The notes under the pieces were generated by a model. That model had not been told where the DNA came from, ran no database searches, and saw only the letters and a program-made list of their open reading frames with translations. From contig CAZEGV010000050.1 of assembly GCA_964511645.1 (NCBI GenBank), positions 1 through 20,523 of the forward strand: a DNA stretch of 20,523 nt. Direction: 5' to 3'. Below are positions 1-6,382 of this stretch, piece after piece. Numbering within the stretch: position 1 is the stretch's first letter; the number at the start of each line of letters is the position of its first letter. The position numbers and the translations under genes are program-made. Origin of the DNA: CAZEGV01 sp964511645 (GTDB lineage: Bacteria; Bacteroidota; Bacteroidia; Cytophagales; JAAEPT01).

Positions 1-51
1 GCAAAAAACAATTCAATCTAAATTAGACTCATATTATAGTTAAACTGGTAT
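1..51 (+). repeat. TGGTAT-tipped dispersed repeat, copy A
   Basis: The first 51 bases match 20419-20469 in the same orientation. By hand count the first 20 bases are identical and there are 8 mismatches in 51. The copy ends in TGGTAT, directly before the truncated peptidase remnant. No transposase lies next to it. It could be the end of an insertion sequence or MITE, or a dispersed intergenic repeat. Because it begins at base 1, its true left edge is not visible. Confidence 0.6.
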
Positions 52-65
52 AAGAAGAATTTTGA

Positions 66-248
66 GTATCGGACGATGCAGTAAATTTAGCCATTCATGA
101 GTTTGGACATCGCTTGATTATAGAAGACTCTAACCAATCCATTTCATCAAAAAATGTAGATAATCAGAAATTAGAAAACTGGAAAATTGAAGACAGAAAA
201 AAGCTGATTTTAATCAGGGAGAACAAAAACAAAGTACTCACCTTGTAA
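66..248 (+). pseudogene. remnant of an MtfA/M90-like zinc metallopeptidase
   Basis: In the frame ending at the stop 246-248 the sequence reads about 60 codons with no start codon. A stop lies just upstream at 63-65. The peptide begins near DDAVNLAIHEFGH, with the zinc-ligand HExxH-type motif HEFGH encoded at 96-110. The phrase NLAIHEF(G/A)H is typical of the MtfA-like M90 zincins, where it is followed by a helical segment ending near IRxNKxxxL, also seen here. The N-terminal part and everything after the helical segment of a normal (200+ residue) protein are missing. The repeat at 1-51 sits where the 5' part should be. I read it as a decayed, repeat-disrupted gene. The exact family is inferred from a short motif only. 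Confidence 0.5.
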
Positions 249-403
249 CGGTCTTATAATATAAGTATAATGTTTAGGATAGAGTAGATAAAGGGAGGTT
301 TTACACTAAACCTCTCAACCATACTTGATACTCACCCTAAGCAATAATGTTGATTTATTACGTAGTTTTTATTGTTTGGCGTCACTGCTGGCACGCCCAA
401 GTT
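249..403. other. intergenic stretch without a gene
   Basis: AT-rich spacer between the peptidase remnant and the PD40 gene. It holds the small hairpin at 295-314 and a second GC-rich hairpin near 379-398 (GGCGT and ACGCC arms, loop of about 10) just past the stop of the minus-strand gene. Neither is followed by a clear T-run. Nothing else was recognised. Confidence 0.4.
295..314 (-). terminator. possible weak terminator hairpin after the PD40 gene
   Basis: GAGGTTT at 295-301 pairs with AAACCTC at 308-314 around a 6-base loop. It lies about 90 bases beyond the stop of the minus-strand gene. The following bases on the minus strand are only mildly T-rich, so terminator activity is uncertain. 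Confidence 0.25.
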
Positions 404-1756
404 TTATTTTTTCTTAAACTCTATAATCCACTCATCTTTTTTGAGAGATTTTGTATCTACCCAGATATACTCTTTGTCTTTGACGAGGGAAGCTAGTTTG
501 GTCTTGGCTAGGTTTTTCTCTACATCGCTTTGTATCACCACCGTCATATCTATTGTGAGGACGGTAGTTGAGTCCAGTTGAATGTCTGGCATAATATTGT
601 TGTAATAGATAATAATCTCTTTTTCTCCCTGCTCAAGGTAGGATTTCAATAAGCCAAGTTCTACATCGCTTATGAGTTTGGCAGTGCTGTCTACAAATTT
701 GTAGCTAGTAGCGAAAGTGTGTTTTTCTCGGTACGTTTTAGGCGTTTTGAAGTCTGGAATCACACTATAAATATAATCTAAGTCACGGTTTTGTATGGCT
801 ATATGGCTGTTGGGAGCGATGTAAGTAGTTTGTATTGATGTATTTTTTGTCATTCTTTTTTGCACAAACTTATTGTTTTCATCATAGATTGTAATCATAC
901 TTTTCTGCGGTGCTTTGGTGATGTATTGTATGGTGGTGTTTGGCATGACATCTGTTTGAGTAGATAAAATCCCTTGAAAAATATCAAAGCTTTCTTTCCC
1001 ATGTTTGGAGTAAGTGATTTTATTGTTTTTATAGTCAATAGTAGCGAATGCAGTAGGGTCTGTAATGAGGTAGACTCCTAATTTTTTAGTTTTGATTTCA
1101 TAGAATCTAATTCCTTTTCCGTCATTAATTAGGTAATGGGTTTTGTTAACATGGGGTTGAATTTGGCTTACTTTAATTGGTAGATTTACCTTCTTTGGGT
1201 TTGCCCAATTCCCTTTACTAGTTTTTTTTGTCATGTAAACATCCCCAAGTATTCTGCTTTTTGTTACCGTGCCTCTAATGAAGTATAATGTTTTACTATC
1301 TGCTGAAAATGAAGGCATCCCCTCGCTAACCGAAGTGTTAATAGGTGCTGCGATGTTATTTGGTTTAGACCAGCTTCCGTTTGATTTTGTACTTATCCAT
1401 AAGTCATAAGAGCCTACGGTAGGGTGTTTGGTTGTAGTGAAAACGATGGTGTTTCCGTCAGGAGATAAACAATAAGAGCCTGTCAATTGCATAGAGGCAT
1501 GTGCAATAGTAGATGAGACTTCTGTTGGTCTAGGCCATTTTCCTTCTGAATTTTTGGTGCTGATATGAATGGTGTAATGAGATGATCTCATGTCTTTTTT
1601 TAGGAAGGCCATGGTGTTACCATCAAGTGTAAGAGAGGGTGCTATCTCATCGGCTAGTCCGCTAGAAATATTCCGGTGCATGACACGTTCTTTGTCTACC
1701 TGAGCAATTGAAACAGTGATTACGAAACTAAGGATACTGATTAATGTTTTTTTCAC
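404..1756 (-). CDS. secreted PD40 beta-propeller protein
   Basis: A 450-residue protein with a cleavable signal peptide (residues 1-18, ending SIAQ). Two or three PD40/TolB-like blades are visible: SLTLDGNTMAFLKKD near residue 42, LSPDGNTIVFTTTK near 96, and SFSADSKTLYFIRG near 150. Each blade is followed by a W-rich strand such as GKWPRP, GSWSKP or GNWANP. The last 200 residues have no blade motif that I can name and end in a charged tail. PD40 repeats in Bacteroidota often sit in periplasmic or outer-membrane-associated proteins, frequently fused to an OmpA domain, which is absent here. The start is GTG (1754-1756), chosen because MKKTLISIL gives a good signal peptide. It stands alone, divergent from ilvE. 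The fold is fairly sure and the function is unknown. Confidence 0.75.
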   Translation of the reverse strand: MKKTLISILSFVITVSIAQVDKERVMHRNISSGLADEIAPSLTLDGNTMAFLKKDMRSSHYTIHISTKNSEGKWPRPTEVSSTIAHASMQLTGSYCLSPDGNTIVFTTTKHPTVGSYDLWISTKSNGSWSKPNNIAAPINTSVSEGMPSFSADSKTLYFIRGTVTKSRILGDVYMTKKTSKGNWANPKKVNLPIKVSQIQPHVNKTHYLINDGKGIRFYEIKTKKLGVYLITDPTAFATIDYKNNKITYSKHGKESFDIFQGILSTQTDVMPNTTIQYITKAPQKSMITIYDENNKFVQKRMTKNTSIQTTYIAPNSHIAIQNRDLDYIYSVIPDFKTPKTYREKHTFATSYKFVDSTAKLISDVELGLLKSYLEQGEKEIIIYYNNIMPDIQLDSTTVLTIDMTVVIQSDVEKNLAKTKLASLVKDKEYIWVDTKSLKKDEWIIEFKKK

Positions 1757-1932
1757 GAGCTTATTGTTTTTAGCGAAGAAGGATACAATTATAATGCCGA
1801 TACTAGCATTTTTTCTTTTATAAAGAATAATAATAAGGATTTCTATTTATAAGTTTTAAAATTAAGCGATAAAATTACACAATAATGCACTTCTTTTATT
1901 AAATTGGTGGCGAAATGAGAGAAGAATTAGAC
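1757..1932. promoter_or_regulatory. divergent intergenic region, PD40 gene / ilvE
   Basis: About 175 AT-rich bases between the two divergent starts must carry both promoters. I could not find a convincing TTG / TAnnTTTG pair for either direction. The purine-rich run GAGAGAAG at 1917-1924 lies 8 bases before the ATG at 1933 and is a credible ribosome binding site for ilvE from that start. Confidence 0.4.
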
Positions 1933-2979
1933 ATGAGTATTGATAAAACAGAGAGTTCTCGTATAGATCAAGTAGACTTTGATAACCTCCTTTTTGGAGA
2001 AGAATTATCTGACCATATGTTTATGGTTGAGTATAAGAATGGGACGTGGGGTCAGCCAAGTATTTCTGCTATGCAAGATTTATCGTTTAACCCTTCGGTG
2101 TCTTCTTTGCATTATGGACAAACTGTTTTTGAAGGTTTAAAAGCTTTTAGAAATACTGAAGATGAAATACTTATTTTTAGACCAGAAGAACATGCCAAGC
2201 GAATGAATTTATCGGCAGAGCGTTTGTGCATGCCTGAAATTCCGGAAGAATTATTTCTTGAAGGAGTTTATGATTTACTAAAATTAGATAAACAATGGAT
2301 TCCTGTAGGTAGTGGGCGTTCTTTATATATCCGTCCTATGATGTTTGCCACAGAGCAAGCTTTAGGTGTAAATCCGTCTGACTCATATCTATTTATTATA
2401 TTTACATCTCCAGCGGCGACTTATTATTCTGGCACGGTAAAGGTTATTGCCGAAACGGAGTATGTGCGTGCAGCAGAAGGAGGTACTGGTGCTGCCAAAT
2501 GTGGCGGAAATTATGCCGCGTCATTACTACCTATGAAAAATGCTTTGGCTAAAGGTTATGATCAAGTAATCTGGACGGATGCCAAAACGCATAACAATAT
2601 TGAAGAGATAGGCACGATGAATGTCATGTTTCAAATAGGAGATACTATCGTTACTCCTTCTTTGACCTCCTCTATATTGAGCGGTATTACTCGTAAAAGT
2701 ATTATTGCCTTAGCTAAACGTTGGGGGCAAGCTGTAGAAGAAAGAAAGATAAGCCTTGATGATTTAATAGAGGCAGATAAAAAAGGACTCTTGAACGATG
2801 CCTTTGGTACAGGTACTGCCGCTACCATTACACATATCACAACTATTGGTGTTAAAGGGCAGGATTTATTAATTGATGAAGATGCACCTAGGAGTTTTTC
2901 TCGGAAAGCGGAAGAGTATCTAAGTAAGCTTAAAGTAGGGGAAGTAGAAGATTATATGAATTGGATGGTTAAGATTTGA
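1933..2979 (+). CDS. ilvE: branched-chain amino acid aminotransferase
   Basis: A class IV PLP aminotransferase that interconverts leucine, isoleucine and valine with their 2-oxo acids using glutamate/2-oxoglutarate, in the cytoplasm. Family features are in order: HYGQTVFEGLKAFR, YIRPMMFATE, GGTGAAKCGGNYAASL (with the PLP-binding lysine in AAKCGGNY), EEIGTMNVMF and ILSGITRKSI, then GTGTAATIT near the end. Its length (348 residues) fits the family. An in-frame ATG at 1915 would add MREELD. I prefer 1933 because related proteins begin with a short MS-type leader before SRIDQVDF, and because of the purine-rich stretch 8 bases upstream. It is monocistronic and ends just before the bidirectional palindrome at 2998-3047. 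Confidence 0.95.
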   Translation: MSIDKTESSRIDQVDFDNLLFGEELSDHMFMVEYKNGTWGQPSISAMQDLSFNPSVSSLHYGQTVFEGLKAFRNTEDEILIFRPEEHAKRMNLSAERLCMPEIPEELFLEGVYDLLKLDKQWIPVGSGRSLYIRPMMFATEQALGVNPSDSYLFIIFTSPAATYYSGTVKVIAETEYVRAAEGGTGAAKCGGNYAASLLPMKNALAKGYDQVIWTDAKTHNNIEEIGTMNVMFQIGDTIVTPSLTSSILSGITRKSIIALAKRWGQAVEERKISLDDLIEADKKGLLNDAFGTGTAATITHITTIGVKGQDLLIDEDAPRSFSRKAEEYLSKLKVGEVEDYMNWMVKI

Positions 2980-2997
2980 TTGGTGGTCATTACTTTA

Positions 2998-3047
2998 ACA
3001 ATAAAAAAGGTTTATAGAAACTAGTTTCTATAAACCTTTTTTATTGT
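2998..3047. terminator. bidirectional terminator, 50-bp perfect palindrome
   Basis: The 50 bases form a perfect inverted repeat centred on CTAG at 3021-3024. Reading either way it gives an A-rich run, a stem core of AAGGTTTATAGAAAC with its complement, and then a T-run ending TTTTTTATTGT. It lies 18 bases past the ilvE stop and 3 bases past the stop of the opposing barrel gene, so it can terminate both convergent transcripts. Confidence 0.9.
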
Positions 3048-3050
3048 GTT

Positions 3051-4100
3051 TTAGTTTTTCGAGCACTGTGCTTCACCAAAATTATAATACAAACCCACTT
3101 GATATGCTCCTACTTTTAGACTTTGTTTATCTTTGATACTTTGAGAGAGCGGTTTTAAATAATTAAAACGTAATCCTAGGTGTTTATAACGTACTTCTGC
3201 ACCTAAGATGCCTTCTGTAAGACTTACTCCCGTGTGTTTTATCATTTCTCCTTGAAAGATATCTTGGGCTTCATTCGTAAATTGAATCCCCACTTTTGGT
3301 ATAAGTGATAATTGATATATATGAATAGTGTAATAAGCGAGAGTTTGTAATGATACCACATCACCAAACCTATACTGACCGCTTTTACTGACGATTTTCC
3401 CAGTACCTGTAGCAACAGAAGAAGTGGTCTTTCGCTGGGAAGACCTATTGTATAATGCTAGTGCCGAAATGCCGAAAGTAGAGTTAATACTATTAAAATA
3501 TTGAATTCTTGGGCTAAAAGACCAAACTCCAGTACCTGGTAAATGACGAATGTCTACAAAGTCATTCTTTTCTCTTAGGTCAAATCGTCCTGTAGGAATG
3601 CTAAGACCTACCCCATAATTAAGTCGATGTTTTACCTTCTTTTTGTTAATCAGTAAAGTCTTATAAACTGAAAACTTAATATCTCCTAGTCCTTGTGTTG
3701 ATACAAGTGTATCCTGTACTTGTCCAAAGTTAAGTGGAAAAACCTGATTTAAGTAGGAAACTGATTTTGTGTAGGGGATAGAAAGCTGTAATAAGAATTT
3801 ATTTTTAATATTGTGGTTAATAAATAAGCTGTGAGTAAGTGTGCTTTCATAATCGTTGTTACTTGGATTAATTATATAATCTTTTGTATCAACAGCATGT
3901 TGTGGTCTAGCTTGGTATTGATTAAATTGAAAGGATTTAGCACTAGATAGGTTGTTATAGCCGCTAAAGAAGCTGTACTGTCTAAATAGACCAACAAAAG
4001 TATTGCTTTGATCTTGAGAGAAATCGTAAGTACTACATACGTCACATGCAAAAGTAGGTATATTGATTAATAAGAGTAGTGTGTATAGTGATTTTTTCAT
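3051..4100 (-). CDS. outer-membrane beta-barrel protein with N-terminal CDVC
   Basis: A 349-residue protein. Signal peptidase I cleavage after residues 1-18 (ending PTFA) would leave a mature N-terminus CDVCS, with C19 and C22. The rest is alternating hydrophobic and aromatic strands with short turns, typical of a 10-14-stranded outer-membrane barrel. It ends GLYYNFGEAQCSKN, with a third Cys at 346. Barrels of this kind in Bacteroidota are often auto-named 'transporter' and tend to sit beside MbnP-like and diheme peroxidase genes, as here. Its start overlaps the stop of the diheme gene by 4 bases (ATGA), so it is the last gene of that operon. The CxxC pair at the mature N-terminus suggests a metal or redox site, which is inference. 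The substrate is unknown. Confidence 0.75.
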   Translation of the reverse strand: MKKSLYTLLLLINIPTFACDVCSTYDFSQDQSNTFVGLFRQYSFFSGYNNLSSAKSFQFNQYQARPQHAVDTKDYIINPSNNDYESTLTHSLFINHNIKNKFLLQLSIPYTKSVSYLNQVFPLNFGQVQDTLVSTQGLGDIKFSVYKTLLINKKKVKHRLNYGVGLSIPTGRFDLREKNDFVDIRHLPGTGVWSFSPRIQYFNSINSTFGISALALYNRSSQRKTTSSVATGTGKIVSKSGQYRFGDVVSLQTLAYYTIHIYQLSLIPKVGIQFTNEAQDIFQGEMIKHTGVSLTEGILGAEVRYKHLGLRFNYLKPLSQSIKDKQSLKVGAYQVGLYYNFGEAQCSKN

Positions 4101-5122
4101 TTTGATTGTATGCTTGTATCATCAAGTGTTTTTAAGAATGTTATAATGTTTGTTTTTTCTTTTTTAGAAAATCCAAAACTATTGTTAGGGATATGTGATG
4201 ATAAACTAGAAGAGGGTTTAATACCATTACTATAATGATTAATTACTTCTTCTAGGTTTTGAAACCTACCATCATGCATATATGGTGCGGATAGTGTAAT
4301 GTTTCTGAGCGTAGCTGTTTTATAAGCTTGCAAATCTTCTGTCTTATTCGTTATTCTATTTCTGCCACGTTCTTCGGCTTCTATGTCTAACGCATCTGCA
4401 AATATACTATCAAGCCCGTTATTATGATGTTTGTAATCGCTAAATAGACCTTCTGTATGACAAGATGAACAGTTGGAGAGATAAAGTTGGAAACCTTTTT
4501 GTTCTTCATCTGAAAAACTAGCTTCTCCTGATTTTACTTTATCATACTTACTGTTAAAGGAAGTAATAGATAATTCGTATTCAGCAATAGCATCAGCTAG
4601 ATTGGCAATTCTAACTCCAGAGCTATAAATTTCTTTAAAGGCAGTGTTGTAATTTTTGTTTTGTTTTAAGTAATTTTCAATTTCTTTTAAGTCAGCCCCC
4701 ATTTCATCAGGAGATAATAAAGGACCAAATACTTGTGAGGATAAATCCTTAGCGCCTCCATCCCAAAAGAAATTATTATGCCAAGCCATATTAAAGATGA
4801 CAGGAGAGTTTCTCTTTAAGGATTTACCAGATACACCTTTTTTACTAAGCGCTACATTTTCTCCAAAAGCAAATTGATTAAGGTGGCAAGAAGAACATGA
4901 TACTTGATTATTTTTTGATAAATTTTTATCAAAAAACAGTTGTTTTCCTAAGGAGACCTTACGCTTTTCTAAGCTTATTTGATTGGGTGTCTGTATGTAA
5001 CTAGGATAGTTAATAGACATTACTGCTGTTTCTTGCTCTATTATCTCTTTAGTACACCCCGATAGAAAGCCTATCAGGATGCTAAAGAAAAACAAACTAT
5101 TATTTTTGACAATAAGTTTCAT
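4097..5122 (-). CDS. diheme cytochrome c peroxidase family (MauG/MbnH-like)
   Basis: A 341-residue lipoprotein (lipobox FLSGC, C23) with two c-type heme sites, CSSCH at 76-80 and CSSCH at 218-222. Family marks are W120 in FFWDG, between the heme domains, and the C-terminal APYMHDGRF at 279-287. Members reduce peroxide (CcpA) or use it to oxidise a partner protein (MauG, MbnH). In methanotrophs MbnH turns a Trp of MbnP into kynurenine. Here the gene follows the MbnP-like gene by only 7 bases, so a modifying enzyme for that lipoprotein is the natural guess. It overlaps the barrel gene downstream by 4 bases. Heme ligation is clear. The choice between simple peroxidase and MbnH-type activity rests on context. 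Confidence 0.88.
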   Translation of the reverse strand: MKLIVKNNSLFFFSILIGFLSGCTKEIIEQETAVMSINYPSYIQTPNQISLEKRKVSLGKQLFFDKNLSKNNQVSCSSCHLNQFAFGENVALSKKGVSGKSLKRNSPVIFNMAWHNNFFWDGGAKDLSSQVFGPLLSPDEMGADLKEIENYLKQNKNYNTAFKEIYSSGVRIANLADAIAEYELSITSFNSKYDKVKSGEASFSDEEQKGFQLYLSNCSSCHTEGLFSDYKHHNNGLDSIFADALDIEAEERGRNRITNKTEDLQAYKTATLRNITLSAPYMHDGRFQNLEEVINHYSNGIKPSSSLSSHIPNNSFGFSKKEKTNIITFLKTLDDTSIQSK

Positions 5123-5129
5123 GAAAAAC

Positions 5130-5879
5130 TTATTGAATCCCTAGATGATGAATTTTCAAGAAATCTGTTTCAGCATTTTGGAATAAAGCACCTTTTGTGC
5201 CACTACCTCCGTGACCTGTTGCATTATCTAAGTCAATTTTATGAGTTCCATTCAGTAAGGCAAGTAACTCTGCCTGTATATGAATCGTGTAATTATTTCC
5301 CTGTTTAAAATCTCCGCTAGCATTAAGTGTGATTGTGGTGTAGTTTAGGTCTTTTCCTCGATGAACAATGAAATTTCCCGTTTTAGTTTCTCCTTCAAAT
5401 CGAATGAATTTATACCCTGTGTTCCAAGTCCATATCATTCCATTATTACCTGAGGGGTCTAAATCTCCTTCGGTATGAGAAATGCTATGATTGGCTACTG
5501 AATCTATTCCAAAACTTACTTCTATTTTGTCAAATTTAACGTTTTTGTCTAACGATAAAGGGAATTTATTCATTCCACCATTGTCCAAGTCAAACAAAAG
5601 GTAACTTTTTGGAATTACAGTTCGTTGGTTATTATTGCTATTAATTAGCGTAACATTACTGATGTAATACCTAAGTTGAGTAATAGAAAAGGTGTCTTTT
5701 TTGGATATATATTCGGTATTTTTGACGATTTTATTGCCGTTTACAACTGTTTCAATCATTAGATTGATTTTTGAATCTTCTATAATTACTGGAGAATCTT
5801 CCATAATTACTGGGGAATCTTCTTTTTTACATGAAATGACAAGCATAGCTAGTACTACTATAGATAATAAATTTTTCAT
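5130..5879 (-). CDS. MbnP-like lipoprotein (putative copper-binding)
   Basis: A lipoprotein (lipobox VISC, C17 counted from the ATG at 5877-5879) followed by an MbnP-type domain. Typical motifs are RYYISNVTL, KSYLLFDLDN, GDLDPSGNNG, the Trp pair in MIWTW (W150, W152) followed by GYKFIRFEG, and a His-containing C-terminus with HHLGIQ. In characterised MbnP proteins a Trp is converted to kynurenine by the partner diheme enzyme and copper is then bound. W150 or W152 is the candidate here, unproven. An earlier in-frame ATG at 5900 adds 7 residues. Its AAGGAG is only 2 bases upstream, so I prefer 5879, without certainty. The linker after C17 carries a duplicated EDSPVI(M/I) segment. It is followed 7 bases later by the diheme gene. 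Confidence 0.82.
   Translation of the reverse strand: MKNLLSIVVLAMLVISCKKEDSPVIMEDSPVIIEDSKINLMIETVVNGNKIVKNTEYISKKDTFSITQLRYYISNVTLINSNNNQRTVIPKSYLLFDLDNGGMNKFPLSLDKNVKFDKIEVSFGIDSVANHSISHTEGDLDPSGNNGMIWTWNTGYKFIRFEGETKTGNFIVHRGKDLNYTTITLNASGDFKQGNNYTIHIQAELLALLNGTHKIDLDNATGHGGSGTKGALFQNAETDFLKIHHLGIQ
5773..5823. repeat. 21-bp tandem duplication in the MbnP-like linker
   Basis: GAATCTTCTATAATTACTGGA (5773-5793) is followed by a near-identical unit (5794-5814, two changes) and then by the first bases of a third unit from 5815. Each unit encodes seven residues, EDSPVIM or EDSPVII, between the lipid-anchored Cys and the folded domain. The unit length is a multiple of three, so copy-number change keeps the frame. 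Confidence 0.85.
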
Positions 5880-5950
5880 AATATATATAATATACCTCAT
5901 GACTCCTTAATCGTAGTGTTGAGGTGGGTTTAATTTAATGTATTAATAAT

Positions 5951-5964
5951 AGGGAGTAATCCCT
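5951..5964. other. small hairpin between the Cys-rich gene and the MbnP-like gene
   Basis: AGGGA and TCCCT arms flank GTAA, 26 bases past the stop of the small Cys-rich gene in the minus direction. It could attenuate read-through into the MbnP-like gene. There is no T-run, so the role is speculative. Confidence 0.25.
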
Positions 5965-5989
5965 CTCTTATTGTTCGGTATAAACTATA

Positions 5990-6361
5990 TTATACTTGAG
6001 GCGGAGGAGTATGGCGAGTAACAAAAAGTGATTGTATGAAATATTGTTTTCTGGAACACTGTACTTCCTTGTCTTTATAGCCATACTGATAATTAATGCT
6101 AAAGATTTGACAAGGAAGATATTCAAAAAGTATAGATGATAAAGTGTTAATTGATTGATTTTTTTGTATGTTGGCTGCTTTGATAAGCTTATTGATATGA
6201 CATTTACCATTACAATGTAGCTCTGGTTTATCCTTGTTTACACAAAAATAAGTAGTGATATAATCATTGCACGCTTGATGATAAACCTTTATAGCTATAT
6301 AAGAACTAAGGTTTAATACCATAAAAAATAAAAGAACATATGCTATGCTATATCGTTTCAT
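5990..6361 (-). CDS. small Cys-rich membrane-anchored protein, CNGKCH motif
   Basis: A 123-residue protein with one N-terminal hydrophobic segment (about residues 5-24) that may be a signal anchor. Next comes a Cys-rich block: C31, C40 and then KDKPELHCNGKCH (C50, C54, H55), with C84 and C102 later and a proline-rich end (HTPPPQV). I recall small Bacteroidota proteins with a similar ENKDKPxLxCNGKCHL block near metal and TonB genes, but I know no characterised member. CNGKCH is a CX3CH arrangement, one residue longer than a normal c-heme site, so copper or an atypical heme are both possible. It sits 21 bases after the second diheme gene, in the same operon. An overlapping minus-strand frame (5968-6210) was judged spurious. 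Confidence 0.72.
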   Translation of the reverse strand: MKRYSIAYVLLFFMVLNLSSYIAIKVYHQACNDYITTYFCVNKDKPELHCNGKCHINKLIKAANIQKNQSINTLSSILFEYLPCQIFSINYQYGYKDKEVQCSRKQYFIQSLFVTRHTPPPQV

Positions 6362-6382
6362 TATCTTGTAAAGATAGTTATT

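Noticed and set aside
5968..6210. 80-residue open frame on the minus strand overlapping the Cys-rich gene
   Set aside because: It lies in another frame of a better-supported gene, lacks a coherent signal or domain, and has no family resemblance.
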